NCBI GenBank assembly: GCA_964007475.1
Contig: OZ023273.1
Location: 82,190,598 to 82,254,597 of the forward strand
Origin: Hybos culiciformis
Taxonomy: Eukaryota > Arthropoda > Insecta > Diptera > Hybotidae
Direction: 5' to 3'
Length of the DNA stretch: 64,000 bases
Under the pieces are notes generated by a model. That model was not told the origin of the DNA. It saw only the letters and a list, made by a program, of their open reading frames with translations, and searched no databases. Both the position numbers and the translations under genes were made by a program. Shown in pieces: positions 1 through 10,318 of the stretch; position 1 is the first letter of the stretch; each line of letters starts with the position of its first letter.

Positions 1-1
1 A

Positions 2-73
2 TATACAAATGAAGCTGCAGAGATACAGGGAAACGAGGAGGGACCGAATGTCAACGTCCCATATCGGTCCTAG
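2..73 (+). CDS. gag: Gag, C-terminal end (partial)
   Basis: Frame 2 is open from the window edge to a TAG at 71-73. It overlaps the pol frame, which opens after a TGA at 10-12. The overlap contains a GGGAAAC heptamer in the phase needed for a -1 shift from this frame into pol, so this is read as the last 23 codons of Gag. Nothing of the matrix, capsid or nucleocapsid regions is visible. Confidence 0.6.
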   Translation, partial: YTNEAAEIQGNEEGPNVNVPYRS

Positions 74-3000
74 AAAAAACTAAGCGCAAGAATGTTTCAA
101 AATTTTCACCAACAGTAAATGTAGAATTAGATATTAGTGTTAAACCTGAAGTAGAACTGTTGGTGGATACAGGCGCTGAAGTAAGCATTTTAAATAGTGA
201 CGTTTTAAAAAAAGATACAAAAATAAATTTTGATAAATCAATTATATTAAGTTCTATTAATGGTAAAACAGAAACATTAGGAAAAGTCAAAAGCAATTTA
301 TTATTACCAAATAACAAAAAATGCGGTCAGCAAAATATAGAAGAATATAAGAATTTAAATAAAGAAAAAGTAAAATTAAAATGTGAATTTAATGTTGTAA
401 AAAAGAATAAAAACATACCAGGGGATGGAATTTTAGGTTTTGATTTTTTGCAAAAACATTGTAACATAGAAGGACCAAATCGAGTTATCACATTTCCTCG
501 CATGGAAACTGAAACTAAAATGGTTATTAATAATCATAATGAGATTGAAAAGGTCAATGATAAGTTTTCTACAAAACTTTTTGCAAATTTTACCGACGAG
601 TTTTTTGAAAATTTCAAAGAACAGGAAGATAAAGTTCCAGTAACGGTCCCACCACGTTCAAAGTTGACTATTAGTGTCCCGACCTTGTTGCAAAAGGAGG
701 CACTATGCTTAGCAACAGAAGTTGAGTCTGGTGTGTTTCTACCAAATTGTTTAGTTAAACCAATTAATGGATATGTAAAATTAAATGTTATGAATATTAA
801 TGAGGCTCAAGTTACAATAGATAATCTAAAACTAAATACTATGCCATTAATTAAATTTAAAATTAAAAGTATAAATAATAACAAAGAAAATGGTATTGAA
901 GCAAAATCGTGTAAGAAAATAAAAAGGAAAAAACAACATGAAGTTAAAGTAAATTATTATAAAAATTATGTTAATAAAGAAGAAATAGAAGAAAAAAGGT
1001 TTGAAGCATTATTAAAAGAAATTAAGTTAGATGACACGTTGAATCAAAATGAAAAGGAATCTATATTAAAAATTTGTAAAAACTATCATAATATTTTTTT
1101 TCTGCCAGGGGATAAATTATCACACACTAATGAAAATGAGCATACGATAATAACACCAACAAATTGTGTACCCATAAATCAAAAAATGTATCGGTTGCCT
1201 CAAGTACATAAAGAAATAATAAACGAACATGTAAAGGAAATGTTAGAAAATAAAATTATAGAGGTTAGTAAAAGTCCATGGAATTCCCCTTTATTAGTAG
1301 TTCCAAAAAAACCTGGGGCCGATGGAAAAAAGAACTGGAGAGTAGTAGTAGATTTTAGGAAACTAAATGAACTTACAGTAGGTGACGCGCACCCCCTACC
1401 AAGAATGGAGGATATACTAGATCAGTTAGGACATTCGCGGTATTTTACGACTCTCGATCTGGCTAGTGGATACCATCAAATTTTGATGAGTCGAAAAGAT
1501 AAGGAGAAAACAGCTTTCAGTACTCCACAAGGGCATTATCATTTTCAAAGGATGCCATTTGGGTTAAAAAATAGTCCTGCTACTTTTCAAAGGACTATGT
1601 CGATTATCTTATCGGGTATGGAGGGAATAGATTGTCTTGTATATTTGGACGACATAGTAATATATGCCAAAAACTTAGAAGACCATAACGGAAAACTTAT
1701 TCGAGTTTTTGAGCGTTTAAAATCAAGCAACTTAAAACTCCAGCCGAGTAAATGTCAATTTTTGAGTAAAGAGGTTGTCTATCTGGGACATAAATGTTCG
1801 GCTAGAGGGGCGGAGCCAGACCCGGGAAAAGTTCAATGTGTATTAAACTTTCCAACACCTACTTCAGTTAAAACAGTGCAAAGTTTTCTAGGCCTGGCTA
1901 ACTATTATCGTAAATTCATTCCAAATTTTTCAGAAATTGCAAACCCTATAAACAAATTATTACGAAAAGACACCAAATTTGAATGGAGTTCTAAGTGTGA
2001 AGAATCATTTGTCAAACTTAAAAATGCCCTAGTAAAAACACCGGTTTTAGCGTACCCAGATTTTAGTAAGAAATTTTTTTTGACTACTGATGCTAGTTCG
2101 GAAGCACTAGGAGCTGTTTTGTCTCAAATCGATAAATCAGAAAATGAACATCCTATTGCATATTCAAGTCGGACTCTTAATGCTGCTGAAAGAAATTATT
2201 CAACTATTGAAAGAGAACTATTAGCAGTTGTGTGGGCAATAAAAAATTTTCACTGTTATTTATACGGAACATCATTTACAGTTTTTTCAGATCACAAACC
2301 TATACAAAATTTTAGGAAATTCAAAGATATTAATTCAAGATTAACACGATTTCAACTTAAATTATCCGAATACGATTTTGACATTATATACAAGGCAGGA
2401 AAGTTAAACACGAATGCAGATAGTTTAAGTCGTATACCTACAAGAGAAAATGAAGAAAAAAATTGTTTAGTAATTACACGAGCAGAAGCAGCAAAAAATA
2501 AACAAGAAAAAGAAAAACTAATTGTTTTAAATAATGATGATAACACTGATGTCGAAAATGAAAGTGGTGATAGTTCAGATGAAGAAAATGAAATCTTAGC
2601 GAATACAGCAGAAATAGTGAATGATATTAAAGATCAACAATTAATTATTAAAGAATATCATGATTCCATTTATGGAGGACATCAAGGTTATTACAAAACT
2701 TACCAGAGAATACGGGAAAAATTTAAATGGAAAGGAATGCATAAGGATATAAAAAACTTTGTGAAGAAATGTCGGAAATGTCAACAAAATAAAAGTTCTA
2801 AAAACACAAAAATGTATATGCAGATAACCGATGTAGCAAAATATCCATTTGAGAAGGTCTATATGGACATTGTTGGTCCATTAGAAGAAACATCGACTGG
2901 AAATAAGTACATATTGACCTTCATGGACGATTTAAGTAGATTCATGGATTGTTTCGCATTACCTTCGATTGAAACAGAACAAGTAGCAAGAATTTTAGTA

Positions 3001-3663
3001 GATGAAATTATAAGCAGATATAGAATTCCTAAAGCACTCGTGACAGATCAAGGAAGTAATTTTACAAGTGAATTATTTAAAAAAACATGTAAATTTTTAA
3101 AAATCAAAAAAATACAGACAACGGCTTACCACCCACAAGCAAATGGTGCATTGGAACGTTCACATAGGTCATTGGCAGAATATTTACGAAATTTTACTGA
3201 CGCGGAAGCAAAAAATTGGGATCAAATTTTAAGACAAGCTATGTTCGTTCATAACAATACGCCACATTCTTCAACTAAATTAACACCAATGGAATGTCTT
3301 TTTGGTTTTAAATCTGATGTTCCATCAAATTTACGACAAAAAATTCAACCAATATATAATTATGATAATTACTTTTACCAAATACGTTATAAATTGCAAA
3401 AAGCTCATGAAATTGCGAGAAAAAATTTAGAACAAAGCAAGAAAATTTCTAAACGACAATATGATAAGACAGCAAACCCAAAACATTTCAATATAGGAGA
3501 GAAGGTACTCTTGAAAAATCCTGCATTGAAAGGGAAATTTTCACAGATTTGGTTAGGACCATTCGAAGTAACAGAAGTAAATAGTCCTGTAAACGTTACA
3601 ATTAAAATTGGACAAAAATATAAAAGAGTAAATAACAATAGATTAAAACATTTTTACGAATAA
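13..3663 (+). CDS. pol: Pol polyprotein: protease, reverse transcriptase, RNase H, integrase
   Basis: A single open frame from 13 to 3663, without frameshifts. The first ATG at 160 is internal, because translation is expected to enter by -1 frameshift from Gag. In order: an aspartic protease motif VDTGAE near 163; RT with its YLDD catalytic box at 1642-1653; RNase H starting with TTDAS near 2080; integrase with an HHCC zinc region near 2650-2800; the catalytic residues in DIVGP (about 2865), TDQGSN (about 3045) and ALERS (about 3150); and a terminal GPF-type motif (WLGPF). All catalytic residues I can check are present, so the enzyme could be active. The RT/IN order places it in Ty3/gypsy, and with the Env it is a member of the errantivirus lineage. 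Confidence 0.93.
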   Translation, partial: SCRDTGKRGGTECQRPISVLEKTKRKNVSKFSPTVNVELDISVKPEVELLVDTGAEVSILNSDVLKKDTKINFDKSIILSSINGKTETLGKVKSNLLLPNNKKCGQQNIEEYKNLNKEKVKLKCEFNVVKKNKNIPGDGILGFDFLQKHCNIEGPNRVITFPRMETETKMVINNHNEIEKVNDKFSTKLFANFTDEFFENFKEQEDKVPVTVPPRSKLTISVPTLLQKEALCLATEVESGVFLPNCLVKPINGYVKLNVMNINEAQVTIDNLKLNTMPLIKFKIKSINNNKENGIEAKSCKKIKRKKQHEVKVNYYKNYVNKEEIEEKRFEALLKEIKLDDTLNQNEKESILKICKNYHNIFFLPGDKLSHTNENEHTIITPTNCVPINQKMYRLPQVHKEIINEHVKEMLENKIIEVSKSPWNSPLLVVPKKPGADGKKNWRVVVDFRKLNELTVGDAHPLPRMEDILDQLGHSRYFTTLDLASGYHQILMSRKDKEKTAFSTPQGHYHFQRMPFGLKNSPATFQRTMSIILSGMEGIDCLVYLDDIVIYAKNLEDHNGKLIRVFERLKSSNLKLQPSKCQFLSKEVVYLGHKCSARGAEPDPGKVQCVLNFPTPTSVKTVQSFLGLANYYRKFIPNFSEIANPINKLLRKDTKFEWSSKCEESFVKLKNALVKTPVLAYPDFSKKFFLTTDASSEALGAVLSQIDKSENEHPIAYSSRTLNAAERNYSTIERELLAVVWAIKNFHCYLYGTSFTVFSDHKPIQNFRKFKDINSRLTRFQLKLSEYDFDIIYKAGKLNTNADSLSRIPTRENEEKNCLVITRAEAAKNKQEKEKLIVLNNDDNTDVENESGDSSDEENEILANTAEIVNDIKDQQLIIKEYHDSIYGGHQGYYKTYQRIREKFKWKGMHKDIKNFVKKCRKCQQNKSSKNTKMYMQITDVAKYPFEKVYMDIVGPLEETSTGNKYILTFMDDLSRFMDCFALPSIETEQVARILVDEIISRYRIPKALVTDQGSNFTSELFKKTCKFLKIKKIQTTAYHPQANGALERSHRSLAEYLRNFTDAEAKNWDQILRQAMFVHNNTPHSSTKLTPMECLFGFKSDVPSNLRQKIQPIYNYDNYFYQIRYKLQKAHEIARKNLEQSKKISKRQYDKTANPKHFNIGEKVLLKNPALKGKFSQIWLGPFEVTEVNSPVNVTIKIGQKYKRVNNNRLKHFYE
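28..34 (+). promoter_or_regulatory. -1 ribosomal frameshift site GGGAAAC (gag to pol)
   Basis: The heptamer fits X XXY YYZ in the Gag frame (G GGA AAC). A -1 slip enters the frame that continues as pol. It lies in the 60-nt gag/pol overlap. I see no obvious strong stem just downstream. Confidence 0.6.
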
Positions 3664-3838
3664 TAGCCTTTTAAAAAAAAAAAAAAATAAATAAACATTT
3701 TTTTTAATAAATATAAAACGATTAGCAATAAATAAAAATAGCATATAAATATTGAAATAACAATTTCAATACAATATTTTAACTTTATTAATTTTTATTT
3801 TTAGTAAGAAAAATAATACATATACCAATTTACTACTT
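3664..3838 (+). promoter_or_regulatory. pol-env spacer with candidate env splice acceptor
   Basis: AT-rich spacer of 175 bp. A pyrimidine-rich run ending in TTTTTAG at 3798-3804 lies 34 nt before the env ATG and looks like a good 3' splice site. Errantivirus Env is made from a spliced subgenomic RNA, so this is the likely acceptor. The donor would be outside the window. Confidence 0.5.
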
Positions 3839-6058
3839 ATGGATACAAAAATGTTCGTGAATAAAGTATTATTGGTTTTAATGTTACTGAATGGGGTACA
3901 TACATTTCAACAAACAAAACTTGATCCCGCAAACGGTGTTATTTTGGAAAACATAGGTTCAGCCGTTTTGTTCCAAGAATCGTGGACGATAATAACTAAC
4001 ATCAAATTTCCTGAATGGGAACCCGTAATAAGTCATATAAAGTTTTGTGAAATTATGTTACATAAATTATGTAAATATTCAAAGAATTATAACACTAAAT
4101 CCAGTTGCGAAACATGGGAAAAGATAATAAACAAAATCATTGTTGATGTAGAAGAACAAATATCTGAATTGAAAACGTATGGGAGTAACAGAAGGAGTAG
4201 AAGAGGATTAGTAAATATAGTAGGAAGTTTTAGTAAATTTTTATTTGGTACCATGGATGATGAAGATGCCACTGAAATTTATAAAAAATTGAACACACTG
4301 AACGCGGAGAATAAAAAAAATATACATTATCAACAAAAGCAGCTAACAATTATGAAGTCAAATTTTGATTTAATAATGGAACCTTTAACTCTAATACAAC
4401 ATCAACATGAACAAATCAAAAATGAATTTAACGCTGTTATAAAAAATGTATCTATTGCAATTAACCATCTGGGAATAGAAGAAAAAGAAAACAAAAACCA
4501 CTCAGAACGAAATGAGTTAGTGATAAAAATCCTAACGCAATTACAATCTATTCAAAACATTTTAAATAAAATTTTTACTTTGATAAATGCACTACAACAA
4601 AATAAATTACATCCATTATTACTTCGTTCGAGTGATCTACATCAAATATACAATAATATAACTAGTTTAACAAATTTTAATGACTTAATCAAGGATTCTT
4701 CTTACTTAAATAAAATTATTAAGGTACTTTGGTTAGAATTACCAAAAGAAATTTTAATAAAAATTACTGTACCAATTTGCAATTCAAAAACTTTTAAATT
4801 AGACAGTATACACGTATATCCTCGGTTAATATCAAACAATTCGTATGCTGTGGTAGATATAAATTATGATTATATATTGTCTCAACCGAAATTATCCCAA
4901 CTATGCACTTTTAAAATGTTTGAATTCAATAAATATTGCACAAACTTATTATCATTTAATGAAAAACCTATATACATATGTAAACAGTTTAAACCACTTT
5001 CTGTAAATGAATTTTCTAATGATGTTTGTTTTAATATGCCTGGTTTTTACGAGGGTTCCAGTACTTGCAAAATAACTAAACTACTGTCACCTCCCAACGT
5101 TGTTATTAAACTAAGTTCACCTAACAACTGGTTATACGTATTTAACAATAGTCAAATAATTCAATCACAATGTAACGAACTTACAACACAAAAATTTTTA
5201 CTTGGATCAGGAATATTACACTTAAATATAAATTGTTCTTATACTATAGCAAATTGGAAATTACCAGTTGAGAAATCTCATTTTCATACCATACAGGAAT
5301 ATGTTCAAAATATAACTATAATTACACATAAAACTTCTAAAAATAATACCAATCCAATTTCAGAACTAATTCTTCCTCTTATTCACACATCTCAATTAGA
5401 TTTCAGACAAAATTGGAGAAAAGCCAACGAAAACTTCGAATCTTTGAATAAAGCAATAGAAGAAAACTCAAACTTTTTTCTAAATACTGATACAATTTTG
5501 ACATATAGTAATTCATTTACATCTATTCTAATTATTATGGTACTGATATATTTTATTATTAAAGTTCTAAAGAAAAATAATATTAATGAAACCAAACGAG
5601 TAGAAAATATTAACATTAATATTCCAACTTCAACTAATAGTCCCTTACAACAATTTAAAAAGGGGGAGGAAAAGTATAATATCGCCGATAGGACAAGCAA
5701 TACTGTAACACAATCATCAAATAATACGGGAAAAGACGTTATACAATTACGAAATAAAACAGTGAAGGATGATATAATAACGAACACTGTTTCGTTACCA
5801 AAACAATTAGGGCCACCACCGCCTCCACCTCCACCTCCAATGGCACCATTAAAATCTTCACTAGTAACTTCATGTTTAGGATCCGTCAAAACTACTAATA
5901 AAATTGCAAGTGAATCTATCGAATTAAAAAATACTACTAACAATATTAAAACTCAAAGAGAAGGTAGCAAAAATGAAATTAAAAATATACGCTTAGACAA
6001 GAAATATCAATCAATAAAATTACCCCATTTCAATATAAAAAATCAAAATAACAATTAA
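3839..6058 (+). CDS. env: Envelope glycoprotein (baculovirus F-like)
   Basis: An intact 739-residue frame. A hydrophobic signal sequence spans about residues 9-22. A furin-type site RRSRR at 118-122 is followed directly by the GLVNIVGSF fusion-peptide-like region and FGTMD, the pattern of insect errantivirus Env and baculovirus F proteins. The ectodomain has many NxS/T sites and cysteines. One strong membrane segment lies at about 558-578. Unusually, it is followed by a long cytoplasmic tail of about 160 residues that includes nine consecutive prolines near residue 658. The role, membrane fusion and particle entry, is inferred from the family. No frame break or missing landmark was seen. The start at 3839 is supported by the signal sequence and the splice acceptor just upstream. 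Confidence 0.9.
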   Translation: MDTKMFVNKVLLVLMLLNGVHTFQQTKLDPANGVILENIGSAVLFQESWTIITNIKFPEWEPVISHIKFCEIMLHKLCKYSKNYNTKSSCETWEKIINKIIVDVEEQISELKTYGSNRRSRRGLVNIVGSFSKFLFGTMDDEDATEIYKKLNTLNAENKKNIHYQQKQLTIMKSNFDLIMEPLTLIQHQHEQIKNEFNAVIKNVSIAINHLGIEEKENKNHSERNELVIKILTQLQSIQNILNKIFTLINALQQNKLHPLLLRSSDLHQIYNNITSLTNFNDLIKDSSYLNKIIKVLWLELPKEILIKITVPICNSKTFKLDSIHVYPRLISNNSYAVVDINYDYILSQPKLSQLCTFKMFEFNKYCTNLLSFNEKPIYICKQFKPLSVNEFSNDVCFNMPGFYEGSSTCKITKLLSPPNVVIKLSSPNNWLYVFNNSQIIQSQCNELTTQKFLLGSGILHLNINCSYTIANWKLPVEKSHFHTIQEYVQNITIITHKTSKNNTNPISELILPLIHTSQLDFRQNWRKANENFESLNKAIEENSNFFLNTDTILTYSNSFTSILIIMVLIYFIIKVLKKNNINETKRVENININIPTSTNSPLQQFKKGEEKYNIADRTSNTVTQSSNNTGKDVIQLRNKTVKDDIITNTVSLPKQLGPPPPPPPPPMAPLKSSLVTSCLGSVKTTNKIASESIELKNTTNNIKTQREGSKNEIKNIRLDKKYQSIKLPHFNIKNQNNN

Positions 6059-6482
6059 AAATATAAAAATTGTATATTATTACTTATGTATGTTGTCAAA
6101 ACATAAAAATATTTTTTGTAATGTTAAATTAAAATAAATGAAATAGTCTTAGATAAGTTAAAATAATATGTTAATATTGAATAATTGTAATAACAATATC
6201 AGTTTTAATGAAAAAAGAAAACAGGGTTTTAAAAAATAAATAAATAAATAAATAATTATATATATATAAAAATAAAAAAAAAATAAAAAATTAAAAAAAT
6301 ATTAAAATAATAAAATATATACATTTGAAAATTCAAAAAAAAAAAGAAGATAATTTTAATAGATATATATGTATAATATGTAATTAATGAAAGATATAAT
6401 ATTTAAAAATTATTTTTATTCACTCTTTATATTATTATAAATTAGAAATCTTAGGATAGATCCTGTCTTAGATCGGGAGGAA
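6059..6482 (+). other. 3' untranslated region with polypurine tract
   Basis: Noncoding A/T-rich sequence between env and the LTR. The purine run GGGAGGAA at 6475-6482 directly before the LTR is the likely plus-strand primer. No other gene seen. Confidence 0.6.
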
Positions 6483-6779
6483 TGTTGTGAATAAAATCTA
6501 TGAAAAGCATTATTTGGTATTTAGGTTAAAGAATAAAAATGTATGAGAAGCATTATTTAGTATTTAAGTTAAAGAAATGTCAAGTTAAAGAATATGCGTA
6601 TCGAAGTATATTCCAAAATGCTTATTAAACAATAAGCATTTTGAATTATTATGTAAAGAAATGTTCAATGTTAAATAATAATGTAAGTTAATGTTATAAC
6701 AAAATTAAGAAATAAAGTTCAGTTAGTATTTTGAGTTATAATTAAAAAGTTGTTTCATTTTATAAGTTATAAGTTAACA
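6483..6779 (+). repeat. 3' LTR of the errantivirus
   Basis: About 297 bp from TGTTGTG to TTAACA, following a polypurine tract and carrying AATAAA at 6711-6716. To the right the sequence changes abruptly to the Helitron repeat (CCTGGGGGCGG). The partner LTR is outside the window, so the ends are inferred from TG/CA and from the Helitron boundary. Confidence 0.6.
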
Positions 6780-7810
6780 CCTGGGGGCGGTTTTCAAAAG
6801 TTCGTCCGATTTCATTCAAATTTGATATGTAAAAAGAGGAGCTGATTACACACAAATTTCGTAACAAAAAATTTGTTGACCTCCTACCCAGGGACCTCCT
6901 ACCCAAAGACCGCCCCTGGGGGCGGACTTCAAAAGTTCGTCCGATTTCATTCAAATTTGGTATTTAAAAAGAGGAGCTGATTACACTCAAATTTCGTAAC
7001 AAAAAATTTGTTGACCTCCTACCATAGGGACCTCCCGTCGGGGCGGACTTCAAAAGTTCGTCCGATTTGATTCAAATTTGGTACGTAAGAAGAGGAACTG
7101 ATTACACAGAAATTTAGTAACAAAAAATTTGTTGACCTCCTACCCAGAGACTTCCCCGGGGGCGCGGACCTCAAAATTTCGCCCGATTTCATTCAAATTT
7201 GGTATGTAAAAAGAAGAACTGACTACACACAATTTCGTAACAAATAATTTGTTGACCTCCTACCCAGGGACCTCACCTGGGAGCGGACTTTAAAAGTTTG
7301 TCCGATTTCATTTAAATTTGGTACATATAAATAATTAAACACACGAATTTCGTAACAAAAAATTTGGCTCCCTCTTCGAATATATACAAATTAATTTCTT
7401 TATTATTAATAACTACAAAATATTAAAAACTAAACCACTCAACCGATCGTTTCGAAATTTACACCGTTTCTTTGTCTCGGAATCGTTATAGGCTATTTTA
7501 AATTTGAATGGCACCCTACCCAGAAATCCCTCTGCAAAAGTTCTTCCGATTTCATTCAAATTTGATTCATAAAAAGAGGAAATGGATAAAAACACAAATT
7601 TGGTTTGGTTTGGAAACCTGTTTAAGGAAAGGATATCATTCGATTTCATACAATTTAAGTGTTGAATAAGTAGAAATGATAAATATTAATTCTTAGATAT
7701 TTTCCCAAATTTATAAAATAACTAGCTCTTATAATTGTTCATCAATCTGACAACAAAAATTTCACTTAAAACGTGTGTTCCACAACAACGTGTGTGCGGG
7801 TACAGCTAGT
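6780..7810 (+). mobile_element. Helitron (non-autonomous), 3' part
   Basis: Begins with about five tandem units of roughly 120 bp (core GTCCGATTTCATTCAAATTT) and ends in CGGGTACAGCTAGT at 7797-7810, the CTAGT-type 3' end of insect Helitron-like elements, with GTGTG-rich sequence that can form a small hairpin just before it. The same unit recurs at 63650-64000 behind a Helitron-type 5' end. No Rep/helicase coding is present, so this copy is non-autonomous. The errantivirus inserted into one of the units. Confidence 0.7.
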
Positions 7811-8410
7811 ATTAAGAATAAAAATCAGAAAATATAAAGCTCAATATTGATTATATTCATTTACTTTTATAAATAAATATATCGGATTCGGAATAAATTA
7901 CGATTTTAGGTTTTAATATTTAGCTTATTTAGGTGCTTAGAATTAACTGTTTTTGTACAATGGTAATATAGGGGTTATAATTAATTATTTTTAGATTTGG
8001 AATTTTAAGGAAGTAACCAAAAAGGTTTAACAATAGATCCAATGAATAATCCATGTTTTGTATCGTAGGGACTCGAATTTGTCCGTCTTTGCCTTTATGT
8101 ACCTCATTTATCCGTCCCAATCTGCAGTGGTGGTAAGTTTTCTTTCTTTATAATTACAATTTTGTCAAATTTGATTTTTTCTACTAAGAATGTTAATGGA
8201 GAGTGTTCAGGTAATTTTTACTCTACCTACTCCAAAAATATTGCCTAATTTTTTGAACTTCGTTCCATATTCTGAAGTCCGAGATTTCGAGTGGAGCTTT
8301 TTTGGAGCGTAGTTCCTTAACGGCGAAATAATAGAAAAGCTCACGTAACTGTATGTATTCTGTAAAAAAAAATAATGTATTTTATTTTTTTTTATTTTCA
8401 CCTTCCTTGA
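7811..8410. other. No gene recognised
   Basis: AT-rich sequence between the Helitron end and the G-rich minisatellite. Short open frames here have no recognisable motif. Nothing further can be supported. Confidence 0.6.
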
Positions 8411-8676
8411 AGGCGGATGTGAGGGCGGAAGTGAGGGCGGAAGTGAGGGCGGAAGTGAGGGGTTAAGTGAGGGCAAAATAAGGCGGAAGTGAGGACGGAA
8501 GAGAGGGCGGAAGTGAGGGCGGAAGTGAAGGCGGAAGTGAAGGTAAAGTAAGGACGGAAGTAAGGGCGGAAGTGAGGGCGGAAGTGAGAGCGGAAGTGAG
8601 GGCGGAAGTGAGGGCGGAAGTGAGGGCGAAGTGAGAACGGAAGTGAGGGCGAAGTGAGGGAGGAAGTGAGGGAGAA
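8411..8676 (-). repeat. 12-bp minisatellite, short array
   Basis: About 22 copies of a 12-bp unit, read on the plus strand as GAGGGCGGAAGT. It is the reverse complement of the large arrays at 43530-48649 and 60203-61220, so the family occurs in both orientations. Units vary by 1-2 bases. The frames open through it have no biological meaning. Confidence 0.9.
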
Positions 8677-9180
8677 AACTGCAGCAATTAGTCAATTTTG
8701 AATAATTGGAAATGAAAGCTCAATTTGAATTTATTGAAAATGAAAAATTTCTTATATATACGCAAAGTACCTACGTGCCTATCGGATGACAGCTCTTGCA
8801 TGTTTTTTTTTTAACAATATTGTTATTGAAGAAATTATACAGTGTATTATATTCGTTCTTAAATTTAGAAATAAACTAAACAAGTTTAAGATAATCTATA
8901 TGTCTACAATTATTTAAACTACATAAGCAACAACTATGATTTCGATTTAAGTTAACTTTTGTTATTAATAAATTGAGTATAAATAAATAAACCATTATAT
9001 ATATTTTTTTTATATAATTTAAAAAATAAATTTTTTATAATAAAAAATTGAGAGCATTTTCTATGAAAATTAAAATAACAACTGAATCAAAATCAAATAA
9101 ATTTTCTTACAATTATTAAAATGTTCATATGATTAAAAATTAGAATTAATAAAATAAACTTAAAATTAATAAATAAACCA
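8677..9180. other. No gene recognised
   Basis: About 500 bp of AT-rich DNA without coding or repeat signals that I can identify. Confidence 0.5.
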
Positions 9181-9586
9181 CTACGGCCTGTACCTCATTG
9201 TACATCATCGGCCCTATAACACCAATTCTCTGCCTCCCCAACTGTGTTCTAAATCTGTCAACCAAAAGATCCCTGTTCCTTGTATTCAAATGATGCGGAT
9301 TATTAGAAAATTAAATTGGATATTAGCCAATATTTTTAATTGATTTAAAGACAGTTGGAGTGTGAAAAGTCGGACTGTCACCTCCCCGTGGTGCCACTCG
9401 GTAACTATCTATAGAGAACACGTGCTGCTTGGGGTGCGGGTGTTTTCAAGAACTTCTGATTTTCTTCGGAGATCTTTGAGAGCCTTAACCGCTTGTGCGC
9501 TAAGGGCTGAAAGATAGGCTAACGACAGCCGCAAACGATAAAAATGGAATGGACAAGGTAAAGGAAAAAAATCGCCCGGGGATATT
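9181..9586 (+). mobile_element. LOA-like LINE, 5' fragment (continues at 38733)
   Basis: GC content rises sharply here compared with the neighbouring DNA and matches that of the LINE at 38733-42800. The fragment stops at ATAT (9583-9586), where the LTR concatemer begins, and the LINE resumes with ATAT at 38733-38736. Read as the 5' untranslated region and possibly the ORF1 start. No intact frame is present. The left edge is approximate. Confidence 0.55.
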
Positions 9587-10318
9587 GTTACTGAGAAAAA
9601 AATTTTCCTTATTAGAATTAGATCCAAAGTTATAAAATTTCATAATAAAAAAAAAAAATAACTTTTCTTTAACAAGTTAGATTTTAAAAACTTAATAAAA
9701 ATTAACATTTTAAAATTTTCTATAAAAATATAATAAAATGAAAAATAATTTATAGAAATGAAATAAATTTTCAAAACTAGAAATTTTATTCATAAATTAA
9801 ATTAAGTTTTCTCTCAAATAAAATTGATATTCACACCATGAATTTTTTTAACCAGAGCTAATTTTTTGCTTTCTATTTTTAATTTTTTTATGAACAAAAA
9901 TTTAATCAAAAATAATTCTATAATTGAATTAAATTAAAACCAAAACTCAATAAAAAAAAAAAATCTACAAAAATATTTTTATTTTTATGTTTATAGGTAC
10001 ATGCCCAACCGACAATAATTTTAAGTAATTAGAACATTTCAATTAATATAAAAAAAAAAAAAATAATAAATACTGGTTTTACCAAATGAACCTGATTTAA
10101 CTCACAGTAAACTCACCTTTAACTCAACTTTAAACAATTAAATATTGTATGATAAAACTCTTTTAACTCAACAAAACCTTATTTAAACCTAAAGTCTAGA
10201 CAGCTTATAAGGTAAACACAATAATTTCCGTTTAAAATTCTAAATAAAACAATTCAACAAAATTCTTTTTTTACAAATAAACAAATTTTTTATTCTTATA
10301 ATATAAAACAATATTTTA

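Larger units (their letters stand above)
1..6779 (+). mobile_element. Errantivirus-like Ty3/gypsy element, right-hand part
   Basis: Order seen: end of gag, pol (protease, RT, RNase H, integrase), env, purine tract, and an LTR that ends at 6779. The 5' LTR and most of gag lie outside the window on the left. A furin-type site followed by a conserved fusion-peptide region in Env is typical of insect errantiviruses, whose Env is related to baculovirus F proteins. The right edge sits inside a Helitron tandem repeat, so this element is younger than that Helitron. The long open pol and env suggest a fairly recent insertion. Confidence 0.9.

Noticed and set aside
8207..8695. Minus-strand frames with LPPSLPPS repeats
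   Set aside because: Same minisatellite in the other orientation, with no start context or domain.
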